From Nemophila menziesii (taxonomy: Eukaryota; Streptophyta; Magnoliopsida; Boraginales; Hydrophyllaceae): 64,000 nucleotides of DNA. A program made the position numbers and the translations under genes. Below the pieces are notes generated by a model. That model made no database searches. It was given only the letters and a program-made list of their open reading frames with translations, and was not told the DNA's origin. Shown in pieces: positions 20,877-35,280 of this stretch (positions are counted from its first letter, which is position 1; each line of letters begins with the position of its first letter). The stretch is taken from the NCBI GenBank assembly GCA_029959085.1, contig JARWIR010000035.1, positions 3,702,501 to 3,766,500 on the forward strand, in the 5' to 3' direction.

Positions 20877-21318
20877 TAGCGACGACCCTTGTCGTCGCTA
20901 AACTATTAAATAAAATAAATGAATAATGATTTTCGATAAAATGAAAAAAAAAATAAAAAACAATAATAATTATTAGCGACGACATAGCTGTCGCTAAACT
21001 TTGTCGCTATTTAATTAAAAAAAAAGAAATTGAAATCGATAAAAAATTAATTAAAAACTAATTACTCAGTTAGCGACGACATGTCGTCGCTATTATGTCG
21101 TGACGAACTCGTTAAATCCGCGACGCCAATCCTCGTGGGTAAATTCCAAAGGAACTAGTCACGAAATCACAATTATTCGTCGCTAAACGCAAATTAGCGA
21201 CGCCATGATAGAGACGACAGTTTAGCGACGAATTGTCGCCGCTAAACGAAATTAGCGACGATTTTACGCGGATTCGCGACGACGCGTGTCGTCGCGAAAT
21301 CACGCGAATCCAGTAGTG
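20877..21318 (+). repeat. CACTA-1 3' subterminal repeat region and terminus
   Basis: TTAGCGACGAC/GTCGTCGCTAA and TCGCGACGAC/GTCGTCGCGA motifs recur many times, often as palindromes. The last is TTCGCGACGAC-GCGT-GTCGTCGCGAA (21273-21298), 20 bp from the end. The terminus CCAGTAGTG (21310-21318) is the inverse of CACTACTGG. These are the expected binding sites for TnpA and the transposase. Confidence 0.9.
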
Positions 21319-21359
21319 TTTGATAGTGATATACATTGGCATAAATTGTTTTAGTATTT

Positions 21360-24300
21360 GTAAGATAGGGAATTTGAAATTATGCTAGAGAGAGCTGAAG
21401 AAGCAGATTTTCCAATTAATAGGAAAATCCATATTCCCCCTTATTGTTTAAAGGGGATAAATACTCCCCTATGATTTTCCAATTCGATACACTATTTCCA
21501 AACATGCATGTTGGATGTCGGTTTGTGCCTCCATGCATAGATACACAGTTAATTTTTTATATTAAGCAAAAATTATTTGGAAAGCTTTGCTAAACTTGTT
21601 AATATGTCGTTGATGGCCTATGTGGATCTTAATGTAAAAAGAAGTGGTTTATATCTCATTATAAAAGATAATGTTAATTGAATAGGTTATCTAGCTCTAA
21701 AAACATCATCCATTCCAATAGTTTAGTCGCTACTGTAGGGTTGGTCTTTATTTTCTCTGTGTATGGCCCCCTACCAATGGTGAGAAAGATGATATCTTAA
21801 AATATTTTTTTTATGTACATCTTCCTAGACTTTCCATGGCATATTACTGAATACTTTAACTTCTTAAGATAACCATCCAAAAAATTGAAAGTGTTGTGAC
21901 TAAGGGGTGAAATTTGCACATTTTTACTAATTTTATTGATGAAATGTCTTTGTCTGATATTCCCTTTAAAGTGTGCAGTTTTTCTTGGTAAAATGGAAGA
22001 AGTATGTATAACCTATTTAACCAATTGTTTAACAATGGTCTAGTCTATTTTTTATAATTTATTATGCTTACCAAATACTAGAAAATTCTCCTTTCAATAG
22101 TAGATATTGGTAATTCTTCGTGGGTCTTGTATCGTACTATTTTTTATAACAAAGATAATATGTTCTTATTATGACAAAAACTGTATATCTAGGAGGTCTT
22201 GTTATTCTATTGTTGTTAAAACTTACATTGGTTGTAAAATATTTCTTGAAACAGGTGGTAAGAGGTTTCACCGGAAATGTTTTCCCTTGACTAATATTAT
22301 TACAGAATGTAGAAAAAATATGTTAAATAACATATTTCATATTGAAAAGATTATTTAGGTAAGTATAAATTTTAAACTAAATCACTAAAGAAGTATTGGC
22401 TTAAGGAAGGGTCATCTTGAGCTCAGAGATGAAAGAATACATAGATAATTTTTTGAAATATAAATACAAAGTATTTTCATGCATCCGCTAAATTTAAAGG
22501 ATTAAAACTAATATTTTATGACTGGAATTATATGATTGGCATTGATTAGAAAATTCTAATAAAATTAAGCATGACATCACGAACTATTTTTTAAATGTTT
22601 TCCAATATATATGCACACATGATATTTCACGTGTCATTTATAAAGTTCACGGATTGGTCAATGGTGATATCAATTTTGGTATTATGAAACCAATTACTAT
22701 GTACATTGTTAGAAATGTTGTGTGAGATATAAATGCAGATTAAACCTCGGGCCCATGTGGCTTCATTAAATATTTCTTCTAAAAATATTGGATAATAATA
22801 AAATTTAACCATATTATGGTTTTAACCGATCTAATGATGAATAATAGAAACATGATCTCTATTAATATAACTTTAGTTACCTTGTTCTAGTAGTTGATAG
22901 CTCAAAAATTATTGGTCAATTGAGACACATTAGTTGAGAGAATTTCATATATAAGGTCATTGCAAAGATCTTTTTCGATTGATAGATATCTATTTTGCAT
23001 AATTATGTACATGAATCTCAATCGGTAGATCAATATATTGTAATATTTTACTTTCTCATAAGACGAGATATTATTTAACAAACAAGTACTCTCTCCAATG
23101 AAGATATGTCTACAAGTCTATGAACATTTGGAATGGATTTCATTTAGTCTCTTCTTACGAAAATGGTTTCTTACTGAGATGGATAGATTAGAATATGATA
23201 TCCTTGGGTTATCTTTAAGTTTTTCTCGGTGTTTGCCTAATCATATAGGGAATTATCCATTCATATTTGTCTTTTATATTGTTTCATTTTTATTCTGCAC
23301 CAAAATTTGTTTATATAGACCAGACAACACAAAGACACTAAAAACTTGATAAAATGAAAATTACTCAAATACGAAAGTTAAGCATGTGTTAGACTGAGAT
23401 ATATAATCAAAACGATGTCTCTCTTATAGTAGATATTTTAACAAATAGAGAGACACTAGTTTCAGCAATAAAAGTCTAACTATATTAATTTGGGAGATCA
23501 AAATACATGCCTCTATCACCTCTCAAGGATTTAGATGAAAAAGAGTATCGTTGTTCGAGGTTCATGGACCTTAATAGAACATTGTTCAAAAATGAATTTA
23601 CTTTACAAACACGTGTTCATGACTATTTTTCTACACTATAATCAATCCAAAATCCTTATGTAGGTGACTAAGCGCTTGCCCATATTCCATTTATTGGAGA
23701 GAGAAAAATCCTATTTCCTTGTGTCTAGTCTAAAAGATGAAGAGACTCGGGAATCAGTTCGTCAATCAAATACAAATAAAACTAACTATCCAAATTTTAT
23801 GTTAGTAGTCTTCTTTCAGTTGTCGTGGTTCAAGCTAATTTTATTTTGCTGGACATTGTGTGAAGGATATTACCGTCCAACGTAATAGGACCCTTATACT
23901 TCTCATATGAAAAAATGGATCCATAAATGGTGATGAATACATTTTGGACCATATTATATGAATGTATACGAACTTATCAAAATAGCTTCATCGCTTGTCG
24001 ATACACCATATATAACATTGTGTTGATGCAGGTGGTGGACCATTAAATATATAATGACATAGAAGCACAGTTATCTATATTAATTATGATTAATCTCAGT
24101 AAAACGAATAACGAACTTTGTTGGGAGTTCATATATGACACGAGAAGGAAGTTTTAATTTCCCCTTCATGGGTGTCTTTTATTATATTTCTATTCCCTCT
24201 AACACTATGCAGGTTTTGTGGAATAGGGAGACATGGAATTCATTTATGGGAATTTCCACGATGATCCTCTTGATACCTATATATTTGTATTCTACATGGA

Positions 24301-25265
24301 TTTTATTTTGCTTTATACATAGGCATTATATTAGAAGGGTATACAAAAGTCTCTTTACCTCCATAGGTGTAGGCCCTCAATATATCATACTTCATGATGT
24401 TATTTGCAAAGGCCTCCGAGCCCCAAATTAAGATAATGAAAAATACTATGCAGATCTTTTCTAACGAAACGAGTCAAAAAGTAAGTGCCAAAAAGTATAT
24501 CATCTATTTATCTAAGAATGTTTACGAGGTAACAAGTGCCTTTTATCGGACAATGATGGATATTCTTGAGTATAAACTAGGGAATGTATCCGGCTAGCAT
24601 TATAGGATCAGGACATCCCTAAAGGGATTGTTTAGGAATATCACTAATAATCTGAAGAAGAGTCCACCATAATAGAAAGAGAAAACTTTGACCATGGTAT
24701 GGAGGATAACGTTATCACAATATGTACTGAGTATTATAACCACCTATACTATGTAGACCATGAAACTATTGTTACATGTGTATAACAATATTGACCACAT
24801 TGTTCAAAATTATTTTTCGGGAGTGTTAGAAGAGGCTAGTAAATTATAATAGCTAGCATGGGATAAGCTATCAAGGCAAAAGACTGACAGGGACTTTGAT
24901 TGAAAGACATACATATTTATAAAAAAGCATTTCTAGCTAAGTTAAGGTACCTAGAGATATCCCTTTCATATGGTTTAATGCATTAAAAAAAATTCACAAT
25001 CGGAGCATGCACAAACATTGTGACGCTATGTATTGACTATTAATCCAAGTCACAATGGAAAGTATGTCATGAGGTACACTTAGTATAAATATCAATTTGA
25101 TCCTGGTTATGATGGGAATGTATTTTTTCACAGTTGTGGCTTTGGATTGTTCTCTTATTCTCAGCATGTTAACATATCTGGTCTTAACCTTACTCATGAA
25201 CCTTATCATCACAAGTTTCATCTTTTTATCACTAACACCTTGACAGATTTCTGCTCAACACCTCT
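21360..25265 (+). pseudogene. Degenerate L1-clade LINE, copy A (endonuclease and reverse transcriptase relics)
   Basis: ORF2 motifs are recognisable across changing frames and stops. These are an endonuclease-like FIDEMSLSDIPFKG (about 21925-21975), NTKYFHASAKF (22460-22500), TSGPCGFIKYFF (22744-22780) corresponding to PGPDGF, IGQLRHIS (about 22910) corresponding to RPISL, and KICLQVYEHLEW (23101-23136) corresponding to the RT motif A KIDLxKAYDxxxW. A DPLxxYIFVFYM-like segment follows at about 24265, then MMLFAKASEPQ (24394). The motif A Asp is replaced by Cys, and the FADD box before MLLFAKAS is lost. The spacing between motif A and the later RT motifs is about 1 kb too long, so an insertion or rearrangement lies between. 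It cannot make protein. Confidence 0.78.
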
Positions 25266-27296
25266 ATACTAATGCCAGTCTTAAATGTATCTTATTGTTG
25301 TTTTTTTTTCGCTCATTTTTCGTAATAATAACTCTATGCACTAGTTTTTAATGGAAGATTGGATTTTAGAGTTGAGATGACTATATTTGACCTTGTACTA
25401 GTCATTTTAATTTTTGACATTTTTTGTTCCTGAAAAGAGGATTTAGTGTATATTGTTGGGTTGGTGTGGACTAGAAAGTTGTGTAAATTTTAATTAGCAA
25501 ATATTGAAACTCACCAATCGAAACCAAATTAAGACTAGTGTAAGGTTAGATACCTAAAGGGAAATTTTATGATAGAATATCCACTACCTTATATATTTAA
25601 GTCCCCTTACTAATCATGTTATAAATTTTAATCAATCCACTTTTGAAGATAACAATCTTGTCATAAAGGAATTTAAGAGCAAGAATCCATAAATAGTAAG
25701 GTTTTTGAATTGTGTCCTCGGAAGTATTTTCAATTTGTTGCGTTTATATGAGAATTACTAATAAAAGAATCGCCACATATGTACATCTTGAAAAAACATT
25801 TAATATGCTTTTAGATCTCTTAAAGAAACTTTTAGGTTAAGTACCATGAGTGTATTTCTGGAAAAAACATTTAAATTGCATATATACCGCTTAAAAATAC
25901 TTCAAATATTTTTGCCACATTTTTCTTTACCTTTGTTCACTTTGTTTAAAAGAAAAATTATTCCTTTACAGATTCTTAGTGTGAAAATTTTAAATTTGAA
26001 TTTCAAAATACAAACTATGACGCATATATAGTCCCTTTTTTATCTGCAAATCAAAATTTTATTTAAATGGATCAACATCCCTTTTTCTTTACAACTTTCT
26101 CAAGCCTTAAGATTTGCTGACTCTGCATCGTTTTATTGGCCAAACTACAAGATAGCCCCTACTAAATACGACGTGTTAACGTCAATCCACTCACCAAAAT
26201 ACGATGAGTGGTATATGTTTTTTTCTCTAGCAATCGATATCTCGAACAATGACAGCTAACATATATTTTACACGGAGATATTTCTGAATCTTATAAATAT
26301 TTTCCTAAAAGTATTAAAGGAATAATTTAATGAAATTTATGTTTTTTTTAATTTTACCAATTTTGAATGCTAATGAACTATATAATAGCGATGTCAATAC
26401 ATTAGTGAACACCGCTTATACAACTCACCCACTCTTCTCTATCTATCTCTCTCCACTCTCTTTCTTTATCTCTCCACTCCCTCTCGCTCCAATTTCAACA
26501 CTTAACAGATCAGCTCGCGAACCTCAACCTACAATTTAACATGTAACAATCAAAAAATAAATAACTTAGTAAAATTGTTAAGTCACTCTTGGTTAAATAT
26601 TATTGTAAAATTTGAGTTATTAAGTATAAATGAGTTTTTTTAAAGCCTATATGAAGCATAAATATGAAATTAATTAGTAATGTACCTGAAAAAAAGGTTG
26701 TGTTAATTAAGATGAAGGAGAATGGTACACAAAATTCCAGTGGATTTGCTGCAAGAGGATAGAGAAAAAGAGATTTTTTGAGTTGAAGAAGATTGGAAGA
26801 TTTTCATAGTTTTTGGAGAATACTAAAAGACTATCACACTAGATGTCTAGATCCAACTTGCTAGCTAAGGTTGTCATATTTTTTCTGTTCTAGCTTATCA
26901 GGAAAGGACCCATAGCATCGTTAATTTGTACATTTATTTATATATATATGATAAGTCTGTAATATAATTTAAATTTAAAAAAATAAATTGAACACCAAAT
27001 AAATAGATATTTTTTGAGATAAAAACAAACTAAAAAAAATTAAAGTCTTATTATTAATTTTTTTTTTGTTAAAATTTTATTATTAACAATATTAATATAG
27101 GAACTTATTAATTGTATCAAAAATAAATAAATCATAATAAAATGGCCCACATATAATTTATCCAATGGGTGAAAAATATAGACAAAAATCAAGACATTTC
27201 AAAATGTTGATCTAATTTATACAATCTTGATCATTAATTAAATTACTAGAAATAATTAAATTTTGATCCAAAGACTAAATAATATAGAGAAAAATA

Positions 27297-27339
<43 letters not shown>

Positions 27340-29416
27340 TCATCACATTACTAAAAAAAATCATATTAGTTTAATTGACATTCTATCAATTGTCAAAAAT
27401 AAAAATAATAATTTATTGAGCTAAATTAATTTACCATGACTCATTTAATGTTTTGTTTTCAATTTCTTTATAGTTTGAAACACTAATGATCTAACAAACT
27501 AAATAATAAAATTAAAACACTTTTCTTTTTTTTTTTAAATTGTTAGTCTAATCGTTAGTAAAAATATGAGTCCGTACTCAGTTAAATTTACTATTACTGT
27601 GAAAAATGATTGTGTTAAACAAAAATAACATGTATGGACAACGAGCTAAAAAAATAAAATATGTATGAATAATAAATCTTAATCCACTTTTCATTTTTAA
27701 GATGATCAATTAACCATCATCATAGCCACACATGTCTCAGTATTTTTTATTACTGATGGCTTTTAACATCCTACAAGTCTATTTATAAAAAAATTGCATA
27801 ATTTTTAATTTGTATCCAAGTAAAAAATAAAATTAATAAATAACATCATCAATTTGAGAGAAAGGGTAAACAAACTAGAAATAGCTTTAAATATACAATA
27901 TTATTTACTCGTCATAGATTCATTGTAAATACTATATAACATATTTCAAATTATGATATTTATATAAATATGTTTACTTGTATCAATACTTTAAAATCGT
28001 AGTTGTAGAAGATGAAATAACATGACCATAAACCATTTTGCTGCAGATAAAAATATATGAGTCAATATATATATTTATTTCATAACTTTGGACAATAAAA
28101 ATCAACTTTTATAAAATATTATAAAAAAAATTTAAATTTTAATTCTGAATTTATAAATACAAAATGAATAACACCAATCAACATACTTTTTTTTAATATT
28201 TTTTATTGTAATTATAGAAAAGAAAATTAAATGAATAAATTGTATTAAACATGAAAAAATTGTTAATGGAATTTACCTTTTGCCAAATGAAGTCGATTTT
28301 TTAGTATTATTTTTTCTTTTTGTTTATATTTCTATTCTTCTATATCTATCATGGATGAAAAAAGACAATAAAAAAAATAAAAAATATTGAAGTAACCGTT
28401 TATTTAGAAGTTGCGGTGAGAATTTGTCTATAGCGGCAAGGGAAGAAATGACAGAGTTATGATGTAGAGAATACAGACGTTTAAAATAGAAGGGTTTGTA
28501 TATAGTTGAGGGCCTAATTATGGGCTTGTTTTGCTTTGTCTTTTGGACCCTACTCGCTCAAGTATTGACCATCTATATCTCTAATATTGGGCCTAATCAA
28601 AGTAAACGAATAAAGACTATAATACAATGGACTAAACATTTGAAACGGGCGGCCATATGTACCAATTCTCTATGTTTATTATTATTTTTTTAATTATAAA
28701 ACTTTAAGTTTCATTGATAATTTATGTGCATTAAGTAATGTGTTGTAGCATTTAGCAGATTTGCAAATATTACATAGTGTATCTTTAGCAACTACATTAA
28801 AACGTTAAGAACCATTTAAAATCTTTAATTAATAGTCAAAAAGTCTGGCAAGAAAATTTGAAATGTAAAGAGCTATTAGTTCGAACATAACACTTAAATA
28901 AAACTCAAACTCAAATAAATAGAAACATTATGGGATGAGATAATTTACCTTGTTAACTAAAAGGATGATTGAATTTGGAATTCTGTAGTACCTATATGAA
29001 GGAAACGCAAAAATATTAATGACAAAATCATGTTATAAAATATAATCTTGACTATTGATAGTCCATCTGTTGGATCCGATCTCTCGACTAGTATGTGTAC
29101 ATGGTCTACACTAGAAACAATAACATTAATTCTACAAATGATAATATTGAATACGTGTTTTCAAAAAAAAAAATTGAATAAGCAAAAAAAAAAAATAAGA
29201 GTCATAATGTATCCAAATAAGTCAAATACATAAATATCCCAAATATGCTAAAATAACTCCAGTAGCTATAGTTGTTCCAAATGACCTTAAATAACAAAAG
29301 AACAGAACTCCATTTTCGATTCTTATGTTTAACCAATTATTTTTTTGAATACTTGAGTTGTAGGACTTGCTTACCTATTAATGAATCGTAAAATTAATAT
29401 ATAGAGTTGTGTGAGT
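25266..29416 (+). other. Unit A AT-rich tail, no gene
   Basis: Very AT-rich with many short A/T runs. A (TA)19 microsatellite lies at 27299-27336 and a CT-rich tract at 26425-26495. Short ORFs are not shared in frame with units B or C and show no known motif. Confidence 0.7.
26263..26577 (+). other. Insert specific to unit A (or deletion in unit B)
   Basis: Unit B reads straight from GACAACTAAC through a short TTTGTATTGTG to TTAAGTCACTCTTGG. Unit A has about 315 extra bases there, including the CT-rich run. No terminal repeats or TSD were clear. Confidence 0.55.
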
Positions 29417-29459
29417 CTTTTGATAGTGATATACATTGGAATAAATTGTTTTAGTATTT

Positions 29460-32400
29460 GCAAGGAAGGGAATTTTAAATTATGCTAGAGAGAGCTGATT
29501 AAGCAGATTTTCCAATTAATAGGAAAATCCATATTCCCCCTTATTGTTTAAAAAAGATAAATACTCCCCTATGATTTTCCAATTTGATACACCATTGCCA
29601 AAAGCATGCATGTTGGATGTCGGTTTGTGCCACCATACATAGATACACAGTTAATTTTTTAAATTAAGCAAAAATTATTTGGAATGCTTTGCTAAACTTG
29701 TTAATATGTCCTTGATGGCCTATGTGGATCTTAATGGGAAAAGAAGTGGTTAATCTCTCATTATAATAGATAATGTTAAGTGAATAGGTTATCTAGCTGT
29801 AAAAACATCATCTATTCCAATAGTTTTGTCGCTATTGTACGTCTGGTCTTTATTTTCTTTGTTTATGGCCCCTATCAATGGTGAGAAACATGATATCTTA
29901 AAATATTTTGTTTGATGTATATGTTCCTAGACATTCCATGGAATATTACTGGATACTTTAACTACTTAATATATTCATCAAAAAAATGGAAAGGGTTGCG
30001 ACTAAGGGGTAAAATTTGCACATTTTTACTAATTTTATTGATGAAATGTCTTTGTCTGATATTCCCTTTTAAGGGTGCAGTTTTTCTTGGTAAAATGAAG
30101 GAAGTATGTATACCTATTTAAGCAATTGTTTAACAATTGTCTAGTCTATTTTTCATAATTTATTATGCTTTCCAAATACTTGAAAATTTTCCTTTCAATA
30201 GTAGATATTGGTAATTCTTCATTGGTCTTGTATCGTACTATTTTTGATAAAAACTATAATATTTTCTTTTTATGACAAAACTTTATATCTGGCAGGTCTT
30301 GTTATTCTATTGTTGTTGAAACTTACGTTGGATGTAAAAAATTTCTTGCCTTGACTAATGCTATTACATAGTGTAGAAAAAAGATGTAAAATAACATATT
30401 TCATATTGAAAAGATTATTTAGGTAAATATAATTTTTTTACTAAATCACTAAAGATGTATTGACTCAAGGAAGGGTCGTCTTGAGCTCAGAAATGAAAGA
30501 ATAAGTAGATAATTCTTGGAAATAGAAATAAAAAGTATTTTCATGCATCCACTAAACTCAAAGGATTAAACCTAATATTTTATGACTGGAATTATATGCT
30601 TGTCATTGATTAGAAAATTATAATAAAATTAGGCATGACATCACTAACTATTTTTCTAATGTTTTCCAATATATATGCACATATGATATTTCGCGTGTCA
30701 TATATTAAGTTCACGGATTGGTCAATGGTGAAATCAATTTTGTTATTATGAAACAAATGACTATGTATGTTGTTAGAAAAGTTGTATGGGATATAAATGC
30801 ATATTTAACCTCGGGCCTATGTGGCTTTAATAAATATTTCTTTTGAAAATATTAGAAAATGATAAATTTTAACAATATTAAGGGTTTTAACCGATCTAAT
30901 GATGAATAATAGAAACATATCTCTATTAGTCTCACTTTAATTACCTTGTTCCAGTAGTTCATATCCCAAAAAATATTGGTCAATTGAGACACATTAGTTG
31001 GGAGAATTTCACATATAAGGTCATTGCAAAGCTCTTTGTAAAGAGATAGATATCTATTTTGCACATTTGTGTACATGAACCTCAATCGGTAGATCAGTAT
31101 ATGGTAATATCTTACTTTCTCATAAGATGAGATATTATTTAACAAACAAGTACTCTCTCCAATGTGGATATGTCTAAAAGTCTATGAATATTTGGAATGG
31201 ATTTCATTTAGTCTCTTCTTACAAAAACAGTTTCTTACTGAGATGGATAAATTATAATATGATATCCCATAGGTTTTCTTTAGGTTTTTCTCGGGGTTTG
31301 CCTAATCATATAGGGAATTATCCATTCATATTTTCCTTTTATATTGTTTCATTTTTATTCTACGCCAAATTTCGTTTATATAGACAAAACAACACAAAGA
31401 CACTAAAAACTTGATAAAATGAAAATTACTCAAATACGACAATTAAGAATTTGTTAGACCATGATATATAATCAAAACAATGTCTCTCTTATAGTAGGTA
31501 TTTTCACAAATAGAGAGACACTAGTTTCAGCCATAAAAAGTCTAAGTGTATTTATTTGAGAGATCAAAATATATGCCTCTATCACCTCTAAAGGATTAAG
31601 ATGAAAAAGATATTGTTGTTTGAGGTTCATGGACGTTAACAGACGATTGTTCGAAAATGAATTTACTTTAGAAACACGTGTTCATGACTATATTTCTACA
31701 CTATAATCAACCCAAAATCCTTATGTAGGTGACTAAGAGCTTGCACATATGGCATTTCTTGGAGAGAGAAAAAGCCTAGTTCCTTGGGTCTAGTCTGAAA
31801 GATGAAGAGACTTGGGAGTCAGTTCGTCAATCAAATACAAATAAAACTCACGATCCAGATTTTATGATAGTAGTTTTCTTTCAGTCGTCGTGGGTCAAAC
31901 TAATTTTGTTTTGCTAGAACATTATGTGAAGGGTATTACCCTCCAACGTAATAGGACACTTATACTTCTTATATGAAAAATATGGATCCATAAATGGTGA
32001 TGAATACATTTTGGAACCTATTATATGAATGTATACAAACTTACTAGATAGCTTCATCGCTTGTCGATACAACATATATAATATCGTGTTGATGCAAGTG
32101 GTGGACCATTAAATATAAAATGACATAGGAGCACATTTATCTATATAAGTTATGATTGATCTCACTAAAACGAATAACGAAATTCATTGGGTGTTCATAT
32201 ATGACACGAGAAGGAAGTTTTAATTTCCCCTTCATGGGTGTCTCTTACTATATTGCTATTCCCTCTAACACTATGCAGGTTTTATTGAATAGGGAGACAT
32301 GGACTTCATTCATGGGAATTTCCACGATGATCCTCTTAATACCTATATATTTTTATTTTACATGGATTGTATTTTTCTTTATACATATGCATTATGTAAG

Positions 32401-33345
32401 AAGGGTATACAAACATCTCTTTGCATCCATAGGCATAGGCTCTCAATATATCATACTTCATGATGTTATTTGCAAAGGCCTCCGAGCCCCAAATTAAGGT
32501 CACGAAAAAGACTATGCAGATATTTTCTAATGAAACGAGTCAAAAAATAAGTGCCAAAAAGTATATCATCTATTTATCTAAGAATGTTTACGAGGTAACA
32601 AAGGCCTTTTATCGGACAATGATGGATATTATTGAGTATAAACTTGGGAACGTATCTGGTAAGCATTTTAGGCACATGACATCCCCAAAGGGATTCTTTA
32701 GAAATATCACCAATAATCTGAAGAAAAGTCCACCATAATAGAAAGAGCAAACTCTAACCATTGTATGGAGGATAACGTTCTCACAATATGTACTAAGTAT
32801 TATTCCCACCTAAACTATGTAGACCATGAAACTATTGTTACATGTGTATAAGAATATTGACCACATTGTTCAAAATCATTTTTCAGGAGTGTTAGAATAG
32901 GCTAGTAAATTATATTTGTTTGCATGGGATAAGCTATGAAGGCAAAAGACTGACGGGGACTTGGGTTGAAAGACATAGGTATTTATAAAAAAGCATTTCT
33001 GGCTAAGTTAAGGTACCTAGAGATATCCCTTTCATATGGTTTAATGCATTAAAAAAATTCACAATCGGAGCATGCACAAACTTTGTGAAGATATTTATTG
33101 ACTATTAATCAAAGTCACAATGTAAAGTATGTCATAAGGTACACTGAGTATAAATATCAAATTGGTCCTGGTCATGATGGGAATGTATTTTTTCATAGTT
33201 GTGGCTTTGGATCGTTCTCTTATTCTCAGTGTGATAACATATCTAGTCTTGAACTTACTCATGAATCTTATTATCAGAAGTTTCATTTTTTTATCACTAA
33301 CACCTTGACAGAATTCTGCTCAACACCTTTATACTAATGCCAGTC
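29460..33345 (+). pseudogene. Degenerate L1-clade LINE, copy B
   Basis: It is collinear with copy A and carries the same motifs: the endonuclease block near 30025-30075, ICLKVYEYLEW near 31170, the DPLxxY-like region near 32330 and MMLFAKASEPQ at 32460. The shared defects are Cys for the motif A Asp and loss of the FADD residues. The C-terminal RT piece is open a little longer than in A (to 32738), ending in GFFRNITNNLKKS. It is broken by many stops and frameshifts. Confidence 0.78.
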
Positions 33346-34909
33346 TTAAATGTTTCTTATTGTTCTTTCTTTTTTGCTCATTTTTCGTAATATTAAACTC
33401 TATGCACTAATTTTTAATGGGAGATTGTATTTTTAGAGTTGAGATGACTATGTTTGACCTTATACTTAAATCATTTTAACTTTTGACATTTTTTGTTCCT
33501 GAAAAGAGGATTTAGTGTATATTGTAGGGTTGGTGTGGACTAGAAAGTTGTGTAAACTTCAATTAGCAAATATAGAAACTCACTAATCGAGAACAAAAAT
33601 AAGACTAGTGTAAGGTTAGATCCCTATAGGGAGATTTTATGATAGAATATCCACTACCTTATATATTTAAGTCTCTCTTACTAATCAGGTTAAGAATTTA
33701 AATCAATCCACTTTTAAAGATAACAATCTTGTCATAAAGGAATTTAAGAGCAGGAATCCATGAATAGCAAGGTTTTTTGGATTGCGTCCTCGAAAGTATT
33801 TTCAGTCTGTTGTGTTTATATGAGAATTACTAATAAAATAATCACCACATATGCGCATCTTGAAAAAATGTTTAGTATGCCTTTAGATCCCTTAAAGAAA
33901 CTTTTAGGTGAGGTACCAAGAGTGTGTTTCTGAAAAAACACTTCAAGTGCATATATACCCCTTAAAAATACTTCAAATATTTTGCCATATTTTTTTTGTG
34001 ATTTTGTTAACTTTGTTTAAAAGAAAAATTATTCCTTTACAGATTCTTAGTGTGAAAATGATAAATTTGAATTTCAAAATACAAACTATGCGTATATATA
34101 GTCCCTCTTTTATCTGCAAATCAAAATTTTAATAAAATGGATCAACATCCCTTTTTCTTTACAACTTTCTTAGGCCTTAAGATTTGCTGACCCTGCATCT
34201 TTTTATTGGCCAACCTATAAGATAGACCCTACTAAATACGACATGTTAACGTCAATCCACTCACCAAAATATGATGAGTGGTATATGTTTTTTTCTCTAG
34301 CTGGAATCGATATCTCGAACAATGACAACTAACTTTGTATTGTGTTAAGTCACTCTTGGTTAAATATTATGGTAAAATGTGAGTTATTATGAATAAATGA
34401 GTTTTTTTAAAGCCTAGATGAAGCATAAATATGAAATAAATTATAAATGTACCTGAAGAAAAGGTTCTGTTATTTAAGATGAAGGAGAATGGTACACGAA
34501 ATTCCAGTGGATTTGCTGCAAGAGGAAAAAGAAAACGAGGTTTTTTGAGTTGAAAAAGATTGGAAGATTTTCATAGTTTTTTGAGAATACTAAAAGACTA
34601 TCACACTAGATGTCTAGATCCAACTTTCTAGATAAGGTTGTCATATTTTTTCTGTTCTAGCTTATTACGAAAGGACCTATAGCACCGTTCATTTCTACCT
34701 TTATATATATATATATATGAAAAACCTGTAATATAATTTTAATTTTAAAAAATAAATTGAACACCAAATAAACATATATTTTTTTAGATTAAAAAAAACT
34801 AAAAAAATTAAAATCTTGTTATTAACTTTTTTTTGTTAAAATTGTATTATTAACAATATTAATATAGGAACTTATTAATTGTATGAAAAATAAATAAATC
34901 ATAATAAAA
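33346..34909 (+). other. Unit B tail before the duplication, no gene
   Basis: Collinear with the unit A tail (25266 onward), AT-rich and non-coding. Confidence 0.65.
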
Positions 34910-35075
34910 TGGCCCACATATGATTTATCTAACAGGTGAAAAATATAGACGGAAATCAAGACATTTCAGATGGTTGATCTAATTTATACAATCTTGATCA
35001 TTAATTAAATTACATCTAATGGCTATAAATAATTAATTTTTGATCCAAAGACTAAAAACTGTAGAGTAAAATATG

Positions 35076-35109
<34 letters not shown>

Positions 35110-35280
35110 TAATCATATTACTAAAAAAATCATATTAGTTTAATTGACATTCTATCAATTGTCAAAAATAAAAATAATAATTTATTGAGCTAAATTCATT
35201 TACCATGGCTCATTTAATGTTATGTTTTCATTTTCCATAAAGTTTGAAACACTAATGATCTAACAAACTAAATAATAAAA
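34910..35280 (+). repeat. 371-bp tandem duplication in unit B, first copy
   Basis: It starts TGGCCCACATATGATTTATC and includes a (TA)n run at 35083-35106. The same block restarts at 35281. Both borders carry ATAATAAAA, a 9-bp microhomology also present in the single-copy units. Confidence 0.88.

Larger units (their letters stand above)
1..21318 (+). mobile_element. CACTA-1: En/Spm-type DNA transposon, 5' end outside the window
   Basis: The element carries the standard CACTA gene pair, a TNP2-type transposase followed by a TnpA/Ptta-type protein. It ends at 21318 in CCAGTAGTG, the reverse complement of a CACTACTGG terminus. GACGAC-rich palindromic subterminal repeats precede that end. The sequence just outside (21319 onward) matches tandem units B and C, which are uninterrupted at this spot (29417 and 41181), so the 3' border is supported by empty-site comparison. 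The 5' terminus is not in the window. An 11.3-kb LTR retrotransposon is nested in the transposase gene. Without it, roughly 10 kb of CACTA sequence is present. Confidence 0.93.
21319..29416 (+). repeat. Tandem unit A (about 8.1 kb)
   Basis: First of three direct units with roughly 90% identity by eye. It starts after CACTA-1 with TTTGATAGTGATATACATTGG, the same sequence that begins B and C. It contains a decayed L1 LINE (21360-25265) and an AT-rich tail without genes. It alone has about 315 bp at 26263-26577, including a CT-rich tract. The shared flanks show that the unit, not just the LINE, was duplicated. Confidence 0.88.

Noticed and set aside
23220..23290. RGLPNHIGNYPFIFVFY-like segment as the RGLRQGDPLSPYLF motif of the LINE
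   Set aside because: A better candidate is at about 24265, close to the LFAKAS segment; the earlier match is ambiguous and may reflect a rearrangement.
24135..24431. Hydrophobic ORF repeated in all three units (also 32156-32497 and 43990-44298), resembling a small membrane protein
   Set aside because: It is an out-of-frame reading of the decayed L1 RT region; another frame gives DPLxxYIFVFYM and then LFAKAS.
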